DNA from: Mytilus galloprovincialis | Taxonomy: Eukaryota; Mollusca; Bivalvia; Mytilida; Mytilidae | DNA: 64,000 bases | Assembly: GCF_965363235.1 (NCBI RefSeq) | Contig: NC_134841.1 | Coordinates: 32,889,440-32,953,439, forward strand | Reading direction: 5' to 3' | In this document: positions 12,800 through 25,074 of the stretch, piece after piece | Layout: each line of letters starts with the position of its first letter | How positions within the stretch are numbered: position 1 is the stretch's first letter | Program-made: the position numbers and the translations under genes | Notes under the pieces: generated by a model | Told to the model about the DNA's origin: nothing | What the model saw: the letters and a program-made list of their open reading frames with translations, nothing else | Database searches by the model: none

Positions 12800-14265
12800 A
12801 TAATTTATTTATTGTGTACATGCATCGTTACTCGTAACGATCCAGCGCCCTCGTGGGGTAAATCGTTGACTACTATTCAGACGTTTTATATACATATATA
12901 TATAATATATATATAACTTTCATTAATAACTTAACAAAAACAAATCCCATTTTAGTTTTTATCATATCTCGTAAAGCTGGCATTCCTTTAGCTATATAAC
13001 ATATTGTTAAACAATCTGAATACAATATTTCCTGTATAGGTTAGATAATACTTGATCATGTTCATTGGACGTTAAGCGCTAAGGCGAAGCCGGATGGTTA
13101 AAATGTTCAATAAAACACGATCGAGTATTGTATGACAACTAGATATTTTAGTACTTGATTAATTACATTTTCGAGTGGTGATACAAATTTTATACTGTCT
13201 AATTGTAATCGATCAAATCCGAGCATAATTTCACATTAAAGTGTTTTTACAAGACACCTGCATGTTCGTTTATAGTTTATTTTATTGATAAATGGAAAAT
13301 GTCGCTTTCTTTGAAGGTAAATGCATCAGTTTTCAAATATTCCTTTTAAACGCATTCATTACTCGAACTCTTGATTTTGGTAAGGGAAAACATAACCAAC
13401 ACATACACTGTTGTCCTAGCAAACAATACCTGTATTTGATAAAGAAATAAGGTATTGCCAGTTCACTTGGAGATCCTACAGATACCTTACACTTTTCACA
13501 GAGTTAATTATTACTATTGTTAAATCTATTGTGTGTTTCATTGTTACTCCAACAGGAGAAGAACATCTGCATCTTCAACTACCAACGTTATAAGTGGTCA
13601 TTATCTAAACAAGAGTATATTGGTTAATTTACCAGTTGTACGAAGTCTCTTTTCTATATCCTTATATCTTCTAGTATCGTGTCCACAATCAAACTTTTCT
13701 TTAGAATATATAAATATAAGAAGATGTGGTATGAGTGCCAATGAGACAATTCTCCATCCAAGTCACAATTTGTAAAAGTAAACCATTATGTTGGTTCAGC
13801 GATAATCACAATGATTCTAGTAAAAAAAAAACCAGATTGGGTCAAGTAAATGCAGTTGTTCTTTTATAATTCAATATTGATAAACAAATTGTATTTTCTT
13901 TACACACGTATTTCTTATTCTAATCTGAAAGGTTAAGTCCTCTTCCAGGTAAATGACGTTAAAGTTAAAATCTCAAAAATACACAACTCCAAGGAAAATT
14001 TAAAACAGAAAATCCCAAATCAAATGGCAAAAACAAAAGCTCAAACACATCAAACGAAAGGGTAACAACTGTCATATTCCTTTGAATTGATAAAGGCAGT
14101 TTTCTTATGTAGAAAATGTTGGATTAAACCTGTTTTATAACAATCTGAATACAATATATCGGATATGTTCCTAACGTCGTAACTACAATCCCCTTCCCTT
14201 TCATAAATGTGACCTATCGAATTAGACTATTTACCGGATTTGTTATCTTATAAGCAACACGACGG
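12800..14265. other. Gene-free region with repeat B fragment
   Basis: No supported gene. A family B fragment with GATGTGGTATGAGTGCCAAT lies at about 13716-13790. A further tract at 13970-14060 (AAATCAAATGGCAAAAAC, CACATCAAACGAA) resembles sequence at 30670-30730 and, reversed, at 26850-26880. Confidence 0.4.
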
Positions 14266-14269
14266 GTGC

Positions 14270-14490
14270 AACATGTGGATCAGGATCTGCTTACCCTTCC
14301 GGAGCACCTGAGATCACCCCTAGTTTTTGGTTGGGTTCGTGTTATTTATTCTTTAGTTTTCTATGTTGTGTCATGTGTACTATTGTTTGTCTGTTTGTCC
14401 TTTTCATTTTTAGCCATGACGTTGTCGATTTGTGAGTTTGGCTGTCCCTATGGTATCTTTCGTCCCTCTTTTATAGCTAGCTGAACCTCT
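14270..14490 (+). repeat. Dispersed repeat family C, plus-strand copy
   Basis: The copy runs from CCTTCCGGAGCACCTGAGAT to ATCTTTCGTCCCTCTTTTAT. A second copy lies reversed at 15166-15372, so the pair could form a foldback with arms of about 200 bp and a loop of about 680 bp. Diverged copies occur at 17770-17980 and 22845-22985, both reversed. The open frame across it is a repeat by-product. Confidence 0.65.
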
Positions 14491-15165
14491 CACTTTTTTG
14501 AAAGCCAATGACATGGAATCTACTCGAATTGCAATCGTAGAATTTACACCAAACGATTACATTTAAAGTGCATAGAAATATATGAAAGAAGAGATTTAGC
14601 TTCAGACAGTTTAAAAGAGTTTCTTGAACTGTGGATGTTTTATGTTTTGTTTTGCTTTGTTTTGATGTCTCATTATTATTATTCGTTCATTGACAACCAA
14701 AACATTTGTTTTATCGTTTCTTTTTAAATTTTCATTCGTTCATTATAGGATTGAAATACATTAAGTTTTTGTTTACACTATTTGTTTCGTTGCTACACGA
14801 AACCTATAAAAGGACAAGGTAGCCGATATTGCTGTGTGGGCAAACTAGTTAACGTAGAATAATAAACATTATTTTTCGACAACACAAATACTAAGGGGAA
14901 GCTACTAATTACTAAGTACTATCAAAGTCAGATTAGTTTTGTATATTATGTAGCATTATTATTGATTGTTTTATTTAGAATCAAAACATATTCTCTCTCT
15001 ATTTTGTTTCTGGTTATTTTCTCAATTTTCACTGTTCTATGTATTGCAACATATTATATTTTCCTTTCACTCTGTACACGCTGACATTAAAGTGAAAGAA
15101 ATATATCATGAAATAGCAAATATTTTTTCGATACACTAAGAAAGCTAGAATACTGATTAAGAACT

Positions 15166-15372
15166 TATTAATAAAAGAGGGACGGAAGATACCAGAGGGA
15201 CAGTCAAACTCATAAATCGAAAATAAACTGACAACGCCATGGCTAAAAATGAAAAGGACAAACAGACAAACAATAGTACACATGACAAAAGATAGAAAAC
15301 TAAAGAATAAACAACACAAACCCCACCAAAAAACTACAGTTATCTCAGGTGCTCCGGAAGGGTAAGCAGTAA
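15166..15372 (-). repeat. Dispersed repeat family C, minus-strand copy
   Basis: This is the reverse complement of the copy at 14270-14490, running from AAAAGAGGGACGGAAGAT to ATCTCAGGTGCTCCGGAAGG. A 117-codon minus-strand open frame crosses it but only translates the repeat. Confidence 0.65.
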
Positions 15373-15782
15373 TAACTTTCAACGGTAAATTTTATAACTA
15401 AAAGGTTATAAGAACTAACTTACTCAAAATATTCATTTGCCAGTCTGTTATGTCAATGGCTTTTGAAACTAATTTAAGGATATGATTATGATTATGATTG
15501 CATGATGGTCAAGAATATGCATAGCTAGCAATGATTACACATGTAGACATACCCGATCTTACTCCGTTTGACAAATTATTGATTAAAGACCATGTCTGTT
15601 TATAAATGGACTTATATTGTTTTAACTGACGAGAATGTTTTAGAAACCAGCATATCTTAAGTGTAAACAAATATCAGATATTGCAATATAACCATAAATG
15701 ATGCAAACGGATAGAATATACAACTTACACATCTTACGTTAAATGATAAACACGAATTGAAAAAAAAACGTACACAGCTGGT

Positions 15783-17195
15783 AACGATAAATGACCTCCA
15801 AGTGTAGTTGTAAACAACTTCCAAAGGTAACGATAAACTACCTAGAAGGTTAGTTATAAAAAAAACTTACGAAGGTAACGATAAATGACCTTCAATGGAA
15901 GTTATAAAAAAAACCAATTTACAACGGTAACGATAAATGACCTTCAATGGTAGTAAAAACAATTTACAAGGTAACGATAAACGACCTAGAAGGTTAGTTA
16001 TAAAAAAAAACTTACGAAGGTAACGATAAATGACCTTCAATGGAAGTTATAAAAAAACAATTTACAAAGGTAACGATAAATGACCTTCAATGGTAGTAAA
16101 AACAATTTACAAAGGTAACGGTAAATGATCTTCAATGGAAGTAAAAACAATTTACAAAGGTAACGATAAATGACCTTAAATGGTAGTAAAAGCATTTTAC
16201 AAGGTAACTATAAATGACCTTCAATTGTAGTAAAAAACAATTTACAAAAGTAACGATAAACGACCTTCAATGGTAGTAAAAAACATTTTACAAAGGCAAC
16301 GATTAATGACCTTCAATTAATGGTAGTAAAAAAAAAAACAATTTACAAAGGTAACGATAAATGACCTTCAATGTTAGTAAAAACAATTTACAAAGGTAAC
16401 GAGAAACGACCTTAAATGGTAGTAAAAAACAATTTACAAAGGTAACGATAAATGACCTTCAATGGTAGTAAAAACAATTTACAAAGGTAACGAGAAACGA
16501 CCTTAAATGGTAGTAAAAAACAATTTACAAAGGTAACGATAAATGACCTTCAATGTTAGTAAAAACAATTTACAAAGGTAACGAGAAACGACCTTAAATG
16601 GTAGTAAAACAATTTACAAAGATAACGATAAATGACCTTCAATGGTAGTAAAAACAATTTACAAAGGTAACGAGAAACGACCTTAAATGGTAGTAAAAAC
16701 AATGTACAAAGGTAACGATAAATGACCTTCAATGGTAGTAAAAAAACAATTTACAAAGGTAACGATAAACGACCTTCAATTGTAGTAATAAATAACGTAC
16801 ATAGGTTACGATAAATGATCTTCAATGGATGCATTAAACAACTTCCAAAGGTAACGATAAATGACCTTCAATGGAAGTTAAAAACAACTTCCAAAGGTAA
16901 GGATAAATGACCTTCATTGGAAGTAATAAACAACTAACAAAGGTAACGATAAATGACCTTCAATTGTAGTAATAAATAACTTACAAAGGTAACGATAAAC
17001 AATTAACAGCATTAGTAATTAAAAAAATACAAAAATAACGATAAATAATCAAAAGCAATAGTAATTAAAAAAGTACAAAGGTAACGATAAATAATTAAAA
17101 ATAGTAGTAATAAAAAAAATACAAAGGTAACAACAAATGATTATCAAATCAGTAATTACCAACTTACAAAGGTAACGATAAATGATTAGAGTCAT
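15783..17195. repeat. 45-bp minisatellite, about 30 copies
   Basis: The monomer is close to AAAGGTAACGATAAATGACC followed by TTCAATGGTAGTAAAAACAA and TTTAC. Copies are less diverged in the middle and more diverged at both edges, as expected for an array that turns over by unequal exchange. Between about 16335 and 16720 two monomer types alternate (ATAAATGACCTTCAATG and AGAAACGACCTTAAATG), giving a dimeric higher-order repeat of about 90 bp. Degenerate relatives continue to about 17190 and reappear at 17985-18130. Confidence 0.9.
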
Positions 17196-17374
17196 ATGAA
17201 ACTTGAAATTGAAAATAAAAAATGTGGAACATGTTTCAAATACTTTTTATACTATAAAAAAAGTGAATGTGATTTTATTAAAGAAAATCCTTTATATTAT
17301 TAAAATCCTCATAAATGTACCGATATTGAATTATTTACTTTCAAGACACTAATTCGATGAGATTTTCCTGTCTT

Positions 17375-17675
17375 CAGTGACCTTACTTCCTTATAACTGC
17401 GGCCACCGCACAGCGCAAGTGCGAGGGGAAATATCGAATGTAAACACACGTACGTGCTTAAATTTAATACCACAAATCATTTAACAACTGTTAAGAAAAT
17501 AGTTTATAAACAAATAGGAACACACGGAAAATAAAAAGAACAAATGGCTCTTTCTAATCACTTATCTGTCAGTTTTTCACATGCCCTGTTTTTATCGTTT
17601 GTCAATGTCACGATCCTGTAAACTTCGGTAAAAAACTCGACTGTGATCAACAACTACTGAATGAAATATTAATTG
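17375..17675 (+). repeat. Dispersed repeat family D, copy 1
   Basis: This stretch is similar along its length to 36460-36815. Shared marks in the same order are GGCCACC near the start, AAACACACGT, CAACTGTTAAG-like sequence, ACAAATAGGAA, TGTCAATGTCACGATC, CTGTAAACTTCGG-like sequence and ACTGAATGAAATATT at the end. I do not recognise the family and see no coding capacity. Confidence 0.55.
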
Positions 17676-17769
17676 CTTATCATACGTTTAATATGGATGT
17701 GTAATAAATGTATAAAAAAGAAGTAAATGCAAAACTTAACTCAAAATTCAACGATACATGATAACATAA

Positions 17770-17980
17770 AAAGTAAAATAAAACTCACAATGAAAACCAG
17801 GCGAAGCTACCAAGAAGATATTAGAACTCATAATACAAAGAGAAAATGGCAATCCGTGACAAAAACAAAAACAAAAGACGACAAAAGGCAAACGACTCAA
17901 CACAAAAAAATACATAAAAAACGACTGACTAGACAGCACAACATGACCAAAAACTATGAGTGATTTCAGGAGCTAGCGAA
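17770..17980 (-). repeat. Dispersed repeat family C, diverged copy
   Basis: The order of ACAAAAACAAAAACAAAA-like tracts, then CCAAAAACTATGAGTGATTT and CAGGAGCTAGCGAAAGG, matches the reversed family C copy at 15166-15372, with heavy divergence. Open frames on both strands here are low-complexity. Confidence 0.4.
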
Positions 17981-17984
17981 AGGA

Positions 17985-18135
17985 TAAAAGGGATAACGAT
18001 AGATTATTAACAAGGATAGCGATAAACAACTTACAAAGATGGAAATGAGTGATCAACAAAATAGTAATAAACAACTTTATATGGTACCGATAAATTGTTA
18101 ACAAGTTTATGATAATAATGAACAAATTATAAAGA
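17985..18135. repeat. Degenerate outlier of the 45-bp minisatellite
   Basis: GGATAACGATAGATTATTAA, GGATAGCGATAAACAACTTA and similar units recall the main array ending near 17195. A family C copy separates the two, so the array was probably split by an insertion or has decayed. Confidence 0.45.
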
Positions 18136-18980
18136 TGTTAACAAGGGTAATTCTGAAAAAAGTAGCAAAAAAAAAAGTATGAAAAAAAAATAAAATAATG
18201 AACAACAAGAAATACAACAAAAGGAGCTAAACGAACATTCTCAAATACCCAAGATTGACCAATGTGCTTCGGAAACGTCAACAACTACTTCATATATCAT
18301 ACTCATTTATTAGGTGGGTTGACCAATATCATCGTCATACCCTTATACATCGCCTTTATACAAAATCCAATCGGTGTATGTAAATTATCTAACACTCAAA
18401 CATGACCAAATGTTAAGGTTTCAAATACAAATTAAAGGTTTTCCAGGACAAAAGATACAGAAGACTTTGAAAAAGTTAAAATTGAATGAAAAAGCAACAC
18501 GACCTTTTTTATAACTAAATGTTGCTCATTCAATTACAATCTGGTGTTAAGTTAAATTTGGTAATTTTACAATCGAAGAAACGATGGTGTTGTGGTTTCA
18601 ACATATCCTGACACAGATATTCCATAACGGTAAACCCAATCATGACAGCGTTAGTTTAACTTTCGAAGAAGTTACTTCAACTCTACACCTCCTCACACAT
18701 ACTCCACAACTCTAAACCAAATCATGACAGCATACGTACAATTTTCGAAGTAATGACTTCAACTCTACCACTCAAAATCCTTGGTGTAATAGCCTCCATG
18801 AAAGATATTGTCAACACAAACATGACAGTAAACAAAAACGCTTCAATATTGTATTAGAGAGATATTTTCTCAAAATACAGGCGGTGTTACAAAAAATTGC
18901 TGCAAAGAAATAGAAAGAAAATGTCACAATTGGAAATTAAAATCATCTTCTTTTGTCGAACATTGTAGTTCTAAATAAAG
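18136..18980. other. Gene-free region
   Basis: I see no gene or recognisable repeat. Between 18600 and 18830 short motifs recur loosely (AATCATGACAGC, TTTCGAAG, ACTTCAACTCTAC), suggesting an old tandem duplication. Confidence 0.3.
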
Positions 18981-18984
18981 GCAA

Positions 18985-19135
18985 TAGTAGTATACCGCTG
19001 TTAAAGTCATAAATCGATTGAGAGAAAAAAACGGATTACAACTAAACACATCAGCTATAAGAGGAAAACAACCAACGAGTCAACAGAACACTGAAGTGTA
19101 ACAAAAAACAAACGACTATGCAAACTACTTTGTGA
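18985..19135 (+). repeat. Dispersed repeat family E, copy 1
   Basis: The segment has AGTAGTATACCGCTGTTAAA, then AAATCGATTGAGAGAAAA, then ACACTGAAGTGTAACAAA. The same order appears at 20085-20360, 31235-31465 and, reversed, at 23640-23730 and 33695-33960. Partial reversed copies with AAGTCAGGAATATGACAGTT lie at 26745-26900 and 36305-36440. Class unknown. Confidence 0.55.
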
Positions 19136-20080
19136 TTCTCAACGTTAGTAAAAATATGCGATAGACGTGCCCTAGCTTGTTTCAAGTTGAAGTGATCAAA
19201 GTCGACAAACTTTTAATTATTAAATGAAATGACATCACCCCATGTAGCGGAAAAGTGTAGTTAAAGGAGAATTAAAGACTCTTGATTTTTCTTCAGAATA
19301 TTATGTCTGGAGTATGTCAAATAAGAATATAGTTACTTATTCATACAGAAGATGGATCGGACGCAGTTGATTTTTATATGAATGTCAGAAACACGTCATC
19401 AAATAGTAAATATTTCTTGAAAATCAAGCGTAGTGATAATTTCAACTTCAATGATTTCTTTATCCTTCATAACAGCAAGATAAGTGTATCTGAGTATAGT
19501 TTTCTATTTTAAGAAAAAGTTGGAATTATTCTTTTAAATGGTCTTCATCTTTTTGTCTTTGAGTGTATAATCAGTAATACTATTATAACAAACAGAAAAG
19601 TGAAATGTTTTATACCGGTCATTGGAGAGAGCACTCTTACCGATCTTTTTAATGTCTAAGTATCTACAGCTTATTATTTCCAACATTATAGGAAGATGTT
19701 TCACAATATCTCAGAAGCGTTTTGGTTGTTGGTATATATTAGATTTGCATTGTCTAACGCCTTCTTTAAACAGTTTCTATTATCATCAGTCCAGTGGAGG
19801 GTTAATTCATTGGGAATACTACCAGATTTTTTTTTACAGTACAATTTTGCATGCAGCTTTGTCTGATCTGACAACAATATATAGATTGTGAAGGTAGGAC
19901 AAATGCTTTACTATTTGATCCTCAATGCATTCAACTACGTGCGTTAATAAGCCTTTTGTAGAAATGTGTCGTGCGTAAAACAAAATATCGGAGATATAAA
20001 ACATCATTAACCTGGTATCGTTAATGCTTTATTTGACAAAATATTGATCTTTGATCATAGATGTAACGCGTATGCTCAAA
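19136..20080. other. Gene-free region
   Basis: No supported gene. An 89-codon open frame at 19622-19891 is AT-rich, has no recognisable domain and no clear splice context. Confidence 0.35.
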
Positions 20081-20084
20081 TGAA

Positions 20085-20360
20085 GACAACAGTAGTATAC
20101 CGATATTTAAAGCTATAAATCGAATGAGAGAAAACAAATCTGGGCTACAAACTAAAACCGAGGAAACACATCAACTTTACTAGGGAAAAAAACGGAACAA
20201 CAGAACCATTGACGTGCAACAAAAGCAAACGCCAACATACAAAGAAACGAACTATTTGATAACAACTTCCATATTTCTGACTTGGAACAACATATTTAAG
20301 AAAAACATACTGGGTTAAAACTGGTTTTATGGCTAGTCAAACATCCCACTCACTAGTATA
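20085..20360 (+). repeat. Dispersed repeat family E, copy 2
   Basis: This longer copy includes AGTAGTATACCGATATTTAA, AAATCGAATGAGAGAAAAC, CATTGACGTGCAACAAAA, TTGATAACAACTTCC and a tail with GGTTTTATGGCTAGTCAAA. Confidence 0.55.
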
Positions 20361-22265
20361 TGGCAATGTTATAATATATCGTTTAAATGACAAAACTAAG
20401 TGACAGAAATTCACAATCAAACACAAAAATACTCAAAGGAGAGAAACGCCCAAATAAAGATCTGTATCAACGACCTTACAGCCTTTATCCCACTCATAAA
20501 GAATATATACGCCCTCTTTATCACACGTTCTGTTCAATTTCCGGCATCACTCTCGACATAATCCATTGTCCTTCATTTTGGTTTAAATGGTATAGGCTGT
20601 CTACAGGGCATTTTGTTTTTCTTTGTCGACATAGGTTTTTTTAATAGTTATAAGATAAAAACACAATGTTAACTGCTGTATCCAAATTTATGACATTTTT
20701 ACCTTTTATGTCTTTTTGTTTTGTTCACAAATTGGTGTTAACATAAGGAAATGATTATGATTGATATTTAATTTTATTTATTATATGTCATGTATTTTGA
20801 TCAAATGACACGTTTTAAAGTTACTTCATCAGCCTAAAGACATACTTTATTAAAACATCATGAGATTAGTCCTTGATAAAGTGTATGCTTACAAGCAAGA
20901 TATACTTTTGCTTATGGTGTACCAGTCTTACTCAGGTTTGAGTTGAATTCACAATGGATGTACACGTTATAATATAGGTAAACTGATAAATTGCTTCTTA
21001 TTTAAACTCATTGTTAAACTAACGATTGATAATGGTAGAGATGAAGTCATGTTTTCTCAAGATTTACAGAATCCATTATGAATTAATTGCTCGTGTTTGA
21101 ACATCTTTGCACCAGATACGTTCTAATCTTCGTGAACATAGTCCTTTCCCCTTCCGCTTCATTATATCACTAGATGTGACTTTGCGTCGGGTTTTCACTT
21201 GTTGCAAGCATCACGACAGGTACTATTATTGGAGCAGGTATTTTATATATCCGGGTGATTTGAGTTTCAATTCTTTTGTCTTCGTGTTTACCTTTTGTGT
21301 GTATTGTTTTGCGGCCTTTGTTATATGTGTGTGCTTTGTTTTCCGGACTGTTTGTTATCTTTTCGTCTCTTAATTTTTTCATCTTATCAGTCTTTTATCG
21401 ATTAATGAGATTCTTCTTGATATCTTCTTTCTGTCTTCAAACAAAAATAGCCTTGCGTTCTGACCAATATCTTGTTTAAAGTTTAAACAAACACAACAAA
21501 CAAAACAAACATATAAAACATTAAAAGATATTGACAACAAAATTATGTGAAGTTTTATTTACATAAAACATACGATGACAAATTACTTGTCGAAAGCTGG
21601 GTGATTAATTGCATTATTTATCAAATTTGTCATAGTCTACATATATCTATGTCAAGAGGCGAAGTATTATTATGTGCCTCAAGCACATAAACTAAATTAT
21701 ATGATAGTACAAATGAAAAAGATTTATGAAATAAAAGTTTGTAAGCATGCAAGACGTATACATTCCCATTAGTTGAACAAACAACGTTGTTTATTCAAAA
21801 CCGTGCAATATTTATCGTTTAAATGGATAACTTAACATATGTAAACATATACATTTAACTGTTTTTGTAACACTGCCTTCATGTCGATAGTCATTTCATT
21901 TTATTTCATTGAATGTGAGCCTCTGGTTGCATAGTTAAGATAGTCAGAGAAAAAAATGTTAACGTCATATATTCTTTGTAAACATATTTTGGATAGTGTT
22001 TATTAATGGCGTCTCACTATCATTCAACTGAAGGAGGTCAAAGCAAATCCCTATTTTCAAATCTAGTATTTTATTGTCCTTATGCAATATATTATATGAT
22101 TTTTTTGTGCTAAGGGACATTTATCTTGGAACAAACATTTATAACCTTTATTCTGTAAAGAAAAAAAATGATCTAATACTTTTTCCAGTATAAATAATAT
22201 CACAGAATATTTCTTTAATTTGGAACGTCTTATGAGAACAAAACTTATATCTTTTTTTCATTAAA
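20361..22265. other. Gene-free region
   Basis: No supported gene. The tract at about 20620-20760 (AAACACAATGTTAACTGC, then a TGTTTTGTTCAC-like motif) is similar to 36195-36270, so it is a repeat. Open frames at 20387-20644 and 21107-21479 have no recognisable domain. Confidence 0.35.
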
Positions 22266-22267
22266 AG

Positions 22268-22712
22268 TTATAGATTACCATAGCCGTTTTTGGCACAACT
22301 TTTTGGGTCCTCAATGCTCTTCAACTTTATACTTGTGTGACTTTCTTATATAGACGAAACGCGCGTCTAGCGTATTATATTATAAGCCTGGTACCTTTGA
22401 TAACTATTTACACCACTGGGTCGAATCCACTGCTGGTGGAGGTTTCGTCCCCGAAGGTATGACCAGCTCAGTACTTCGGTATTGACATGAATATCAATTA
22501 TATGGTCATTTTTTCCAATGTACAAATAGGATTTTTTTATCCCAGACATAGATTACCATAGCCGTATTTGGCACAACTTTTTAGGTCTTCAATGCTCTTC
22601 AACTTTATACTTGTTGGGCTTTCTAACCATTTTGATCTGCTTAGTCTTATGTAGACGAAACGCGCGTCTGGTGTATTAAATTATAAGCTCTGTACCTTTG
22701 ATGACTTTAAGA
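22268..22712 (+). repeat. Dispersed repeat family F, about 1.5 units
   Basis: Two partial units with a period of about 300 bp are present. Marks are GATTACCATAGCCGT, CACAACTTTTT, CAATGCTCTTCAACTTTA, GACGAAACGCGCGTCT (at about 22353 and 22652), CCTGGTACCTTTGAT and the TGCTGGTGGAGGTTTCGTCC tract. Other copies lie at 24400-24836, 27398-27450, 31915-32060, 47936-48557 and 49610-49680. I recognise it as a recurrent mytilid repeat but cannot assign a class. Confidence 0.65.
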
Positions 22713-22844
22713 AGACACTTCAATTTCATGACAACATTAAGATTCTGTTTGTATTTCACTGGGTTTTACTTACTTATAGTTTTGCACATGAACATACTAC
22801 TGATGTTTTCTAATGAAATAAATAGCTAGAATAAATGAGGTGCG

Positions 22845-22985
22845 AAAAATATTAGAGAGACATTTAAACTCATAGATACAAAATATACTGACAACGTCAT
22901 GGAAAAAGACAAATAGAAACACAATAGTTCACGAAACACAACATATAAACTGTAATCTAAGCAAAAGGAACCCCACCAAGTTCAA
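22845..22985 (-). repeat. Dispersed repeat family C, partial copy
   Basis: AGAGACATTTAAACTCATAG, TGACAACGTCATGGAAAAAG and AACCCCACCAAG-like sequence follow the order of the reversed copy at 15166-15372. Confidence 0.5.
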
Positions 22986-24395
22986 CTGAGTGTGTATACT
23001 TGAAGATTTTGTTTGCAAACTACGTTATAATATGTTATTGTATACACAACTTGTCAAGCCTATTGTTCTCCTTGATCATTTATACAGAACAAAAATCAAA
23101 TTGTATGATAAAACAGTTTTGTCAACTTCTAATTTTTCAATAATAACACATCCTCATGATCAGTCCAATATAAAGGCATTTGCATTTCTAAATGTATTCT
23201 CTACTCAAGTACGACTGTCCAGTTTATGAACACCTACAATTTCCTCGTACATAATGTATTTTATAAGAAAAATCGCTTTTCTCAAATAGTTATTTTGAAG
23301 GCATTGTGTTTGGATATTTTTAATCACGTGTTGAAGATGCAGGATTATTTGATTTCTGTTTGAATTTTCGGTAATATGTTTGTCTCGATTCTGCTCCATT
23401 TTGAGCGATTCCTTCATGTAAAAAAGAAGATGTATTATGATTACCAATGAAACAACTCTTCACAAGAGACTAAATGACACAGAAATTAACAATTATATCT
23501 TACGTACGGCCTTCATCAATGAAACAAAATCCATACCTAATAGTCAGGTATAGAAATGAGAAATGTAAAGCAATTCAAACGAGAAAACTAACTTCAAAAT
23601 TAATGTATAAAAAATGAACGAAAAGCAAATATGTTACAGTTTTAGTTTGTAACCCGGATTTTTTATTTTTCTCAATCGATTTATGAATTTAGAACAGCGG
23701 TATACTACTGTTGCCTGTATTTACATAGCAACAAACGACAACCCCTGAATTACAGGTTCCTGACTCGGGACAGACACAAACATATAGAATGTGGTCGGTT
23801 CATTCTTTTTCATCTGCATTTGCATATTCTGAAATGATCCACGAATATTGAACATCGGTAGACTACTGCTGCAATCTTATTTATTGTATTCGTGATTTAT
23901 ATAATTAACTTAGCGTTTTCCTGTATATTTGATTAACAACGTCACCCTGAACAGCATGGGGAGTATTGAAAGAGAATTATCTGCGAAACTACAATTGTCA
24001 CATAAACGTTATATATTTCAAACTACTGACGGATTTTGATTCCACTAGTTGAAAAGTTTTTAAAATTAGATATCATTTTCCAATTATAGAGATATGACTG
24101 AATAACCAAGTACATCCTTTATTGCTAAACTGTGTGACAAACATTGGTTATATAAAAGCTGACCTATTTTGTAAGAAATTGAAAATTCATTTTGTATACA
24201 TGTAATGGCAGATCCAATAATCTCTTCTGTTAATAGCGACGTGTATACAGGTGATTGGGTTACCTTTGGAACAAATATTAACAAAGGCTATATGTTTAGG
24301 ATTACATGAAATAGACTGTTTATTTCATTTTTCCGATGTACCTTTTGTTACAAAAAAAAACAGGATCCGTAACACGTAGATATTTTATAAAAGCT
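22986..24395. other. Gene-free region with repeat B and E fragments
   Basis: No supported gene. A family B fragment lies at about 23425-23620, with AAGATGTATTATGATTACCA and AATGAAACAACTCTTCACAA. A reversed family E fragment lies at 23640-23730, with TTCTCAATCGATTTATGA and CAGCGGTATACTACTG. A further partial copy of the last motif lies near 23840-23870. Confidence 0.4.
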
Positions 24396-24399
24396 GAAC

Positions 24400-24836
24400 T
24401 TTCTAGACGCAAACACCAAAACGCATCTGGCGTATATACAAAATTTAGTCCTGGTATCTATGATGAGTTTATTTACAACCACTGGGCTGATGCCGTTGAA
24501 GGTGGATATTTATTTCCCCGAGGGTATCACCAGCCCAGTAGTCAGCACTTTTTGTGCTGACATGAATTATCATCGATATGGCTATATTTATAAATTAACT
24601 GTTTAAAAAATTTAGAATTTTTGAAAAACTGTTGCTTTTCTACCTCAGGCATAGATTACCTTAGCTGTATTTGGCAAAACTTTTAGGAATTTTGGTCCTT
24701 AATGCTCTTCAACTTCGTACCTTATTTGGCCTTTTCAACTTTTTGGGGTTCGAGCGTCACTGATGAGTCTTTTGTAGACGAAACGCGCGTCTGGCGTATT
24801 TACAAAATTTAGTCCTGGTATCTATGATGGGTTTAT
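24400..24836 (+). repeat. Dispersed repeat family F copy
   Basis: The copy carries ACGCATCTGGCGTATATACA, CCCGAGGGTATCACCAGCCC, a CAGTAGTCAGCAC tract, ATAGATTACCTTAGCTGTAT, CGAGCGTCACTGATGAGTCT and, at about 24779, ACGAAACGCGCGTCTGGCGT. The open frame across it is a repeat by-product. Its right end abuts the exon candidate at 24833-25074. Confidence 0.6.
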
Positions 24837-25074
24837 GTATACAGCAGACTAAAAGAAGAGACACACAAATTTTGTTGAATTGTAAACAGTTTGGAATATG
24901 ACAGTCCTCCTGTTATACAACATGTAATAGCTTCAAGGAATTTAGCCAACATGATATCCTGGTGGTCATCTTCCGCCACATATTGAGTTTTCGATTCTGC
25001 CTTTTTCTGTCTGCGTAATATTGCATAGACTTCCGCAGCTGTTTCCGCTACAGAATTGTTTCCCTCTTTTGATT
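24833..25074 (-). CDS. Candidate exon of an unrecognised gene
   Basis: On the minus strand a splice-acceptor-like TTTAATTATAG (upstream of 25074) is followed by two phase bases and 79 open codons ending at a stop at 24833-24835. The reading contains NNSVAETAAEVYAILRRQ, a basic patch (RRQKKAESK), then AEDDHQDIMLAKFLEAITC. Composition is helix-like and unlike the AT-rich translations around it. The stop lies inside or next to a family F repeat, so the natural exon may end earlier, for example at a donor-like GTTTAC near 24892. I found no upstream exon and no start codon. It could be a relic exon or chance; I do not recognise the protein. Confidence 0.3.

Noticed and set aside
15029-15382. 117-codon minus-strand frame
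   Set aside because: It is a translation of the reversed family C repeat, and the plus-strand copy at 14266-14484 gives a related frame.
24336-24560. 74-codon plus-strand frame
   Set aside because: It runs through a family F repeat and its C-terminal half is translated repeat sequence.
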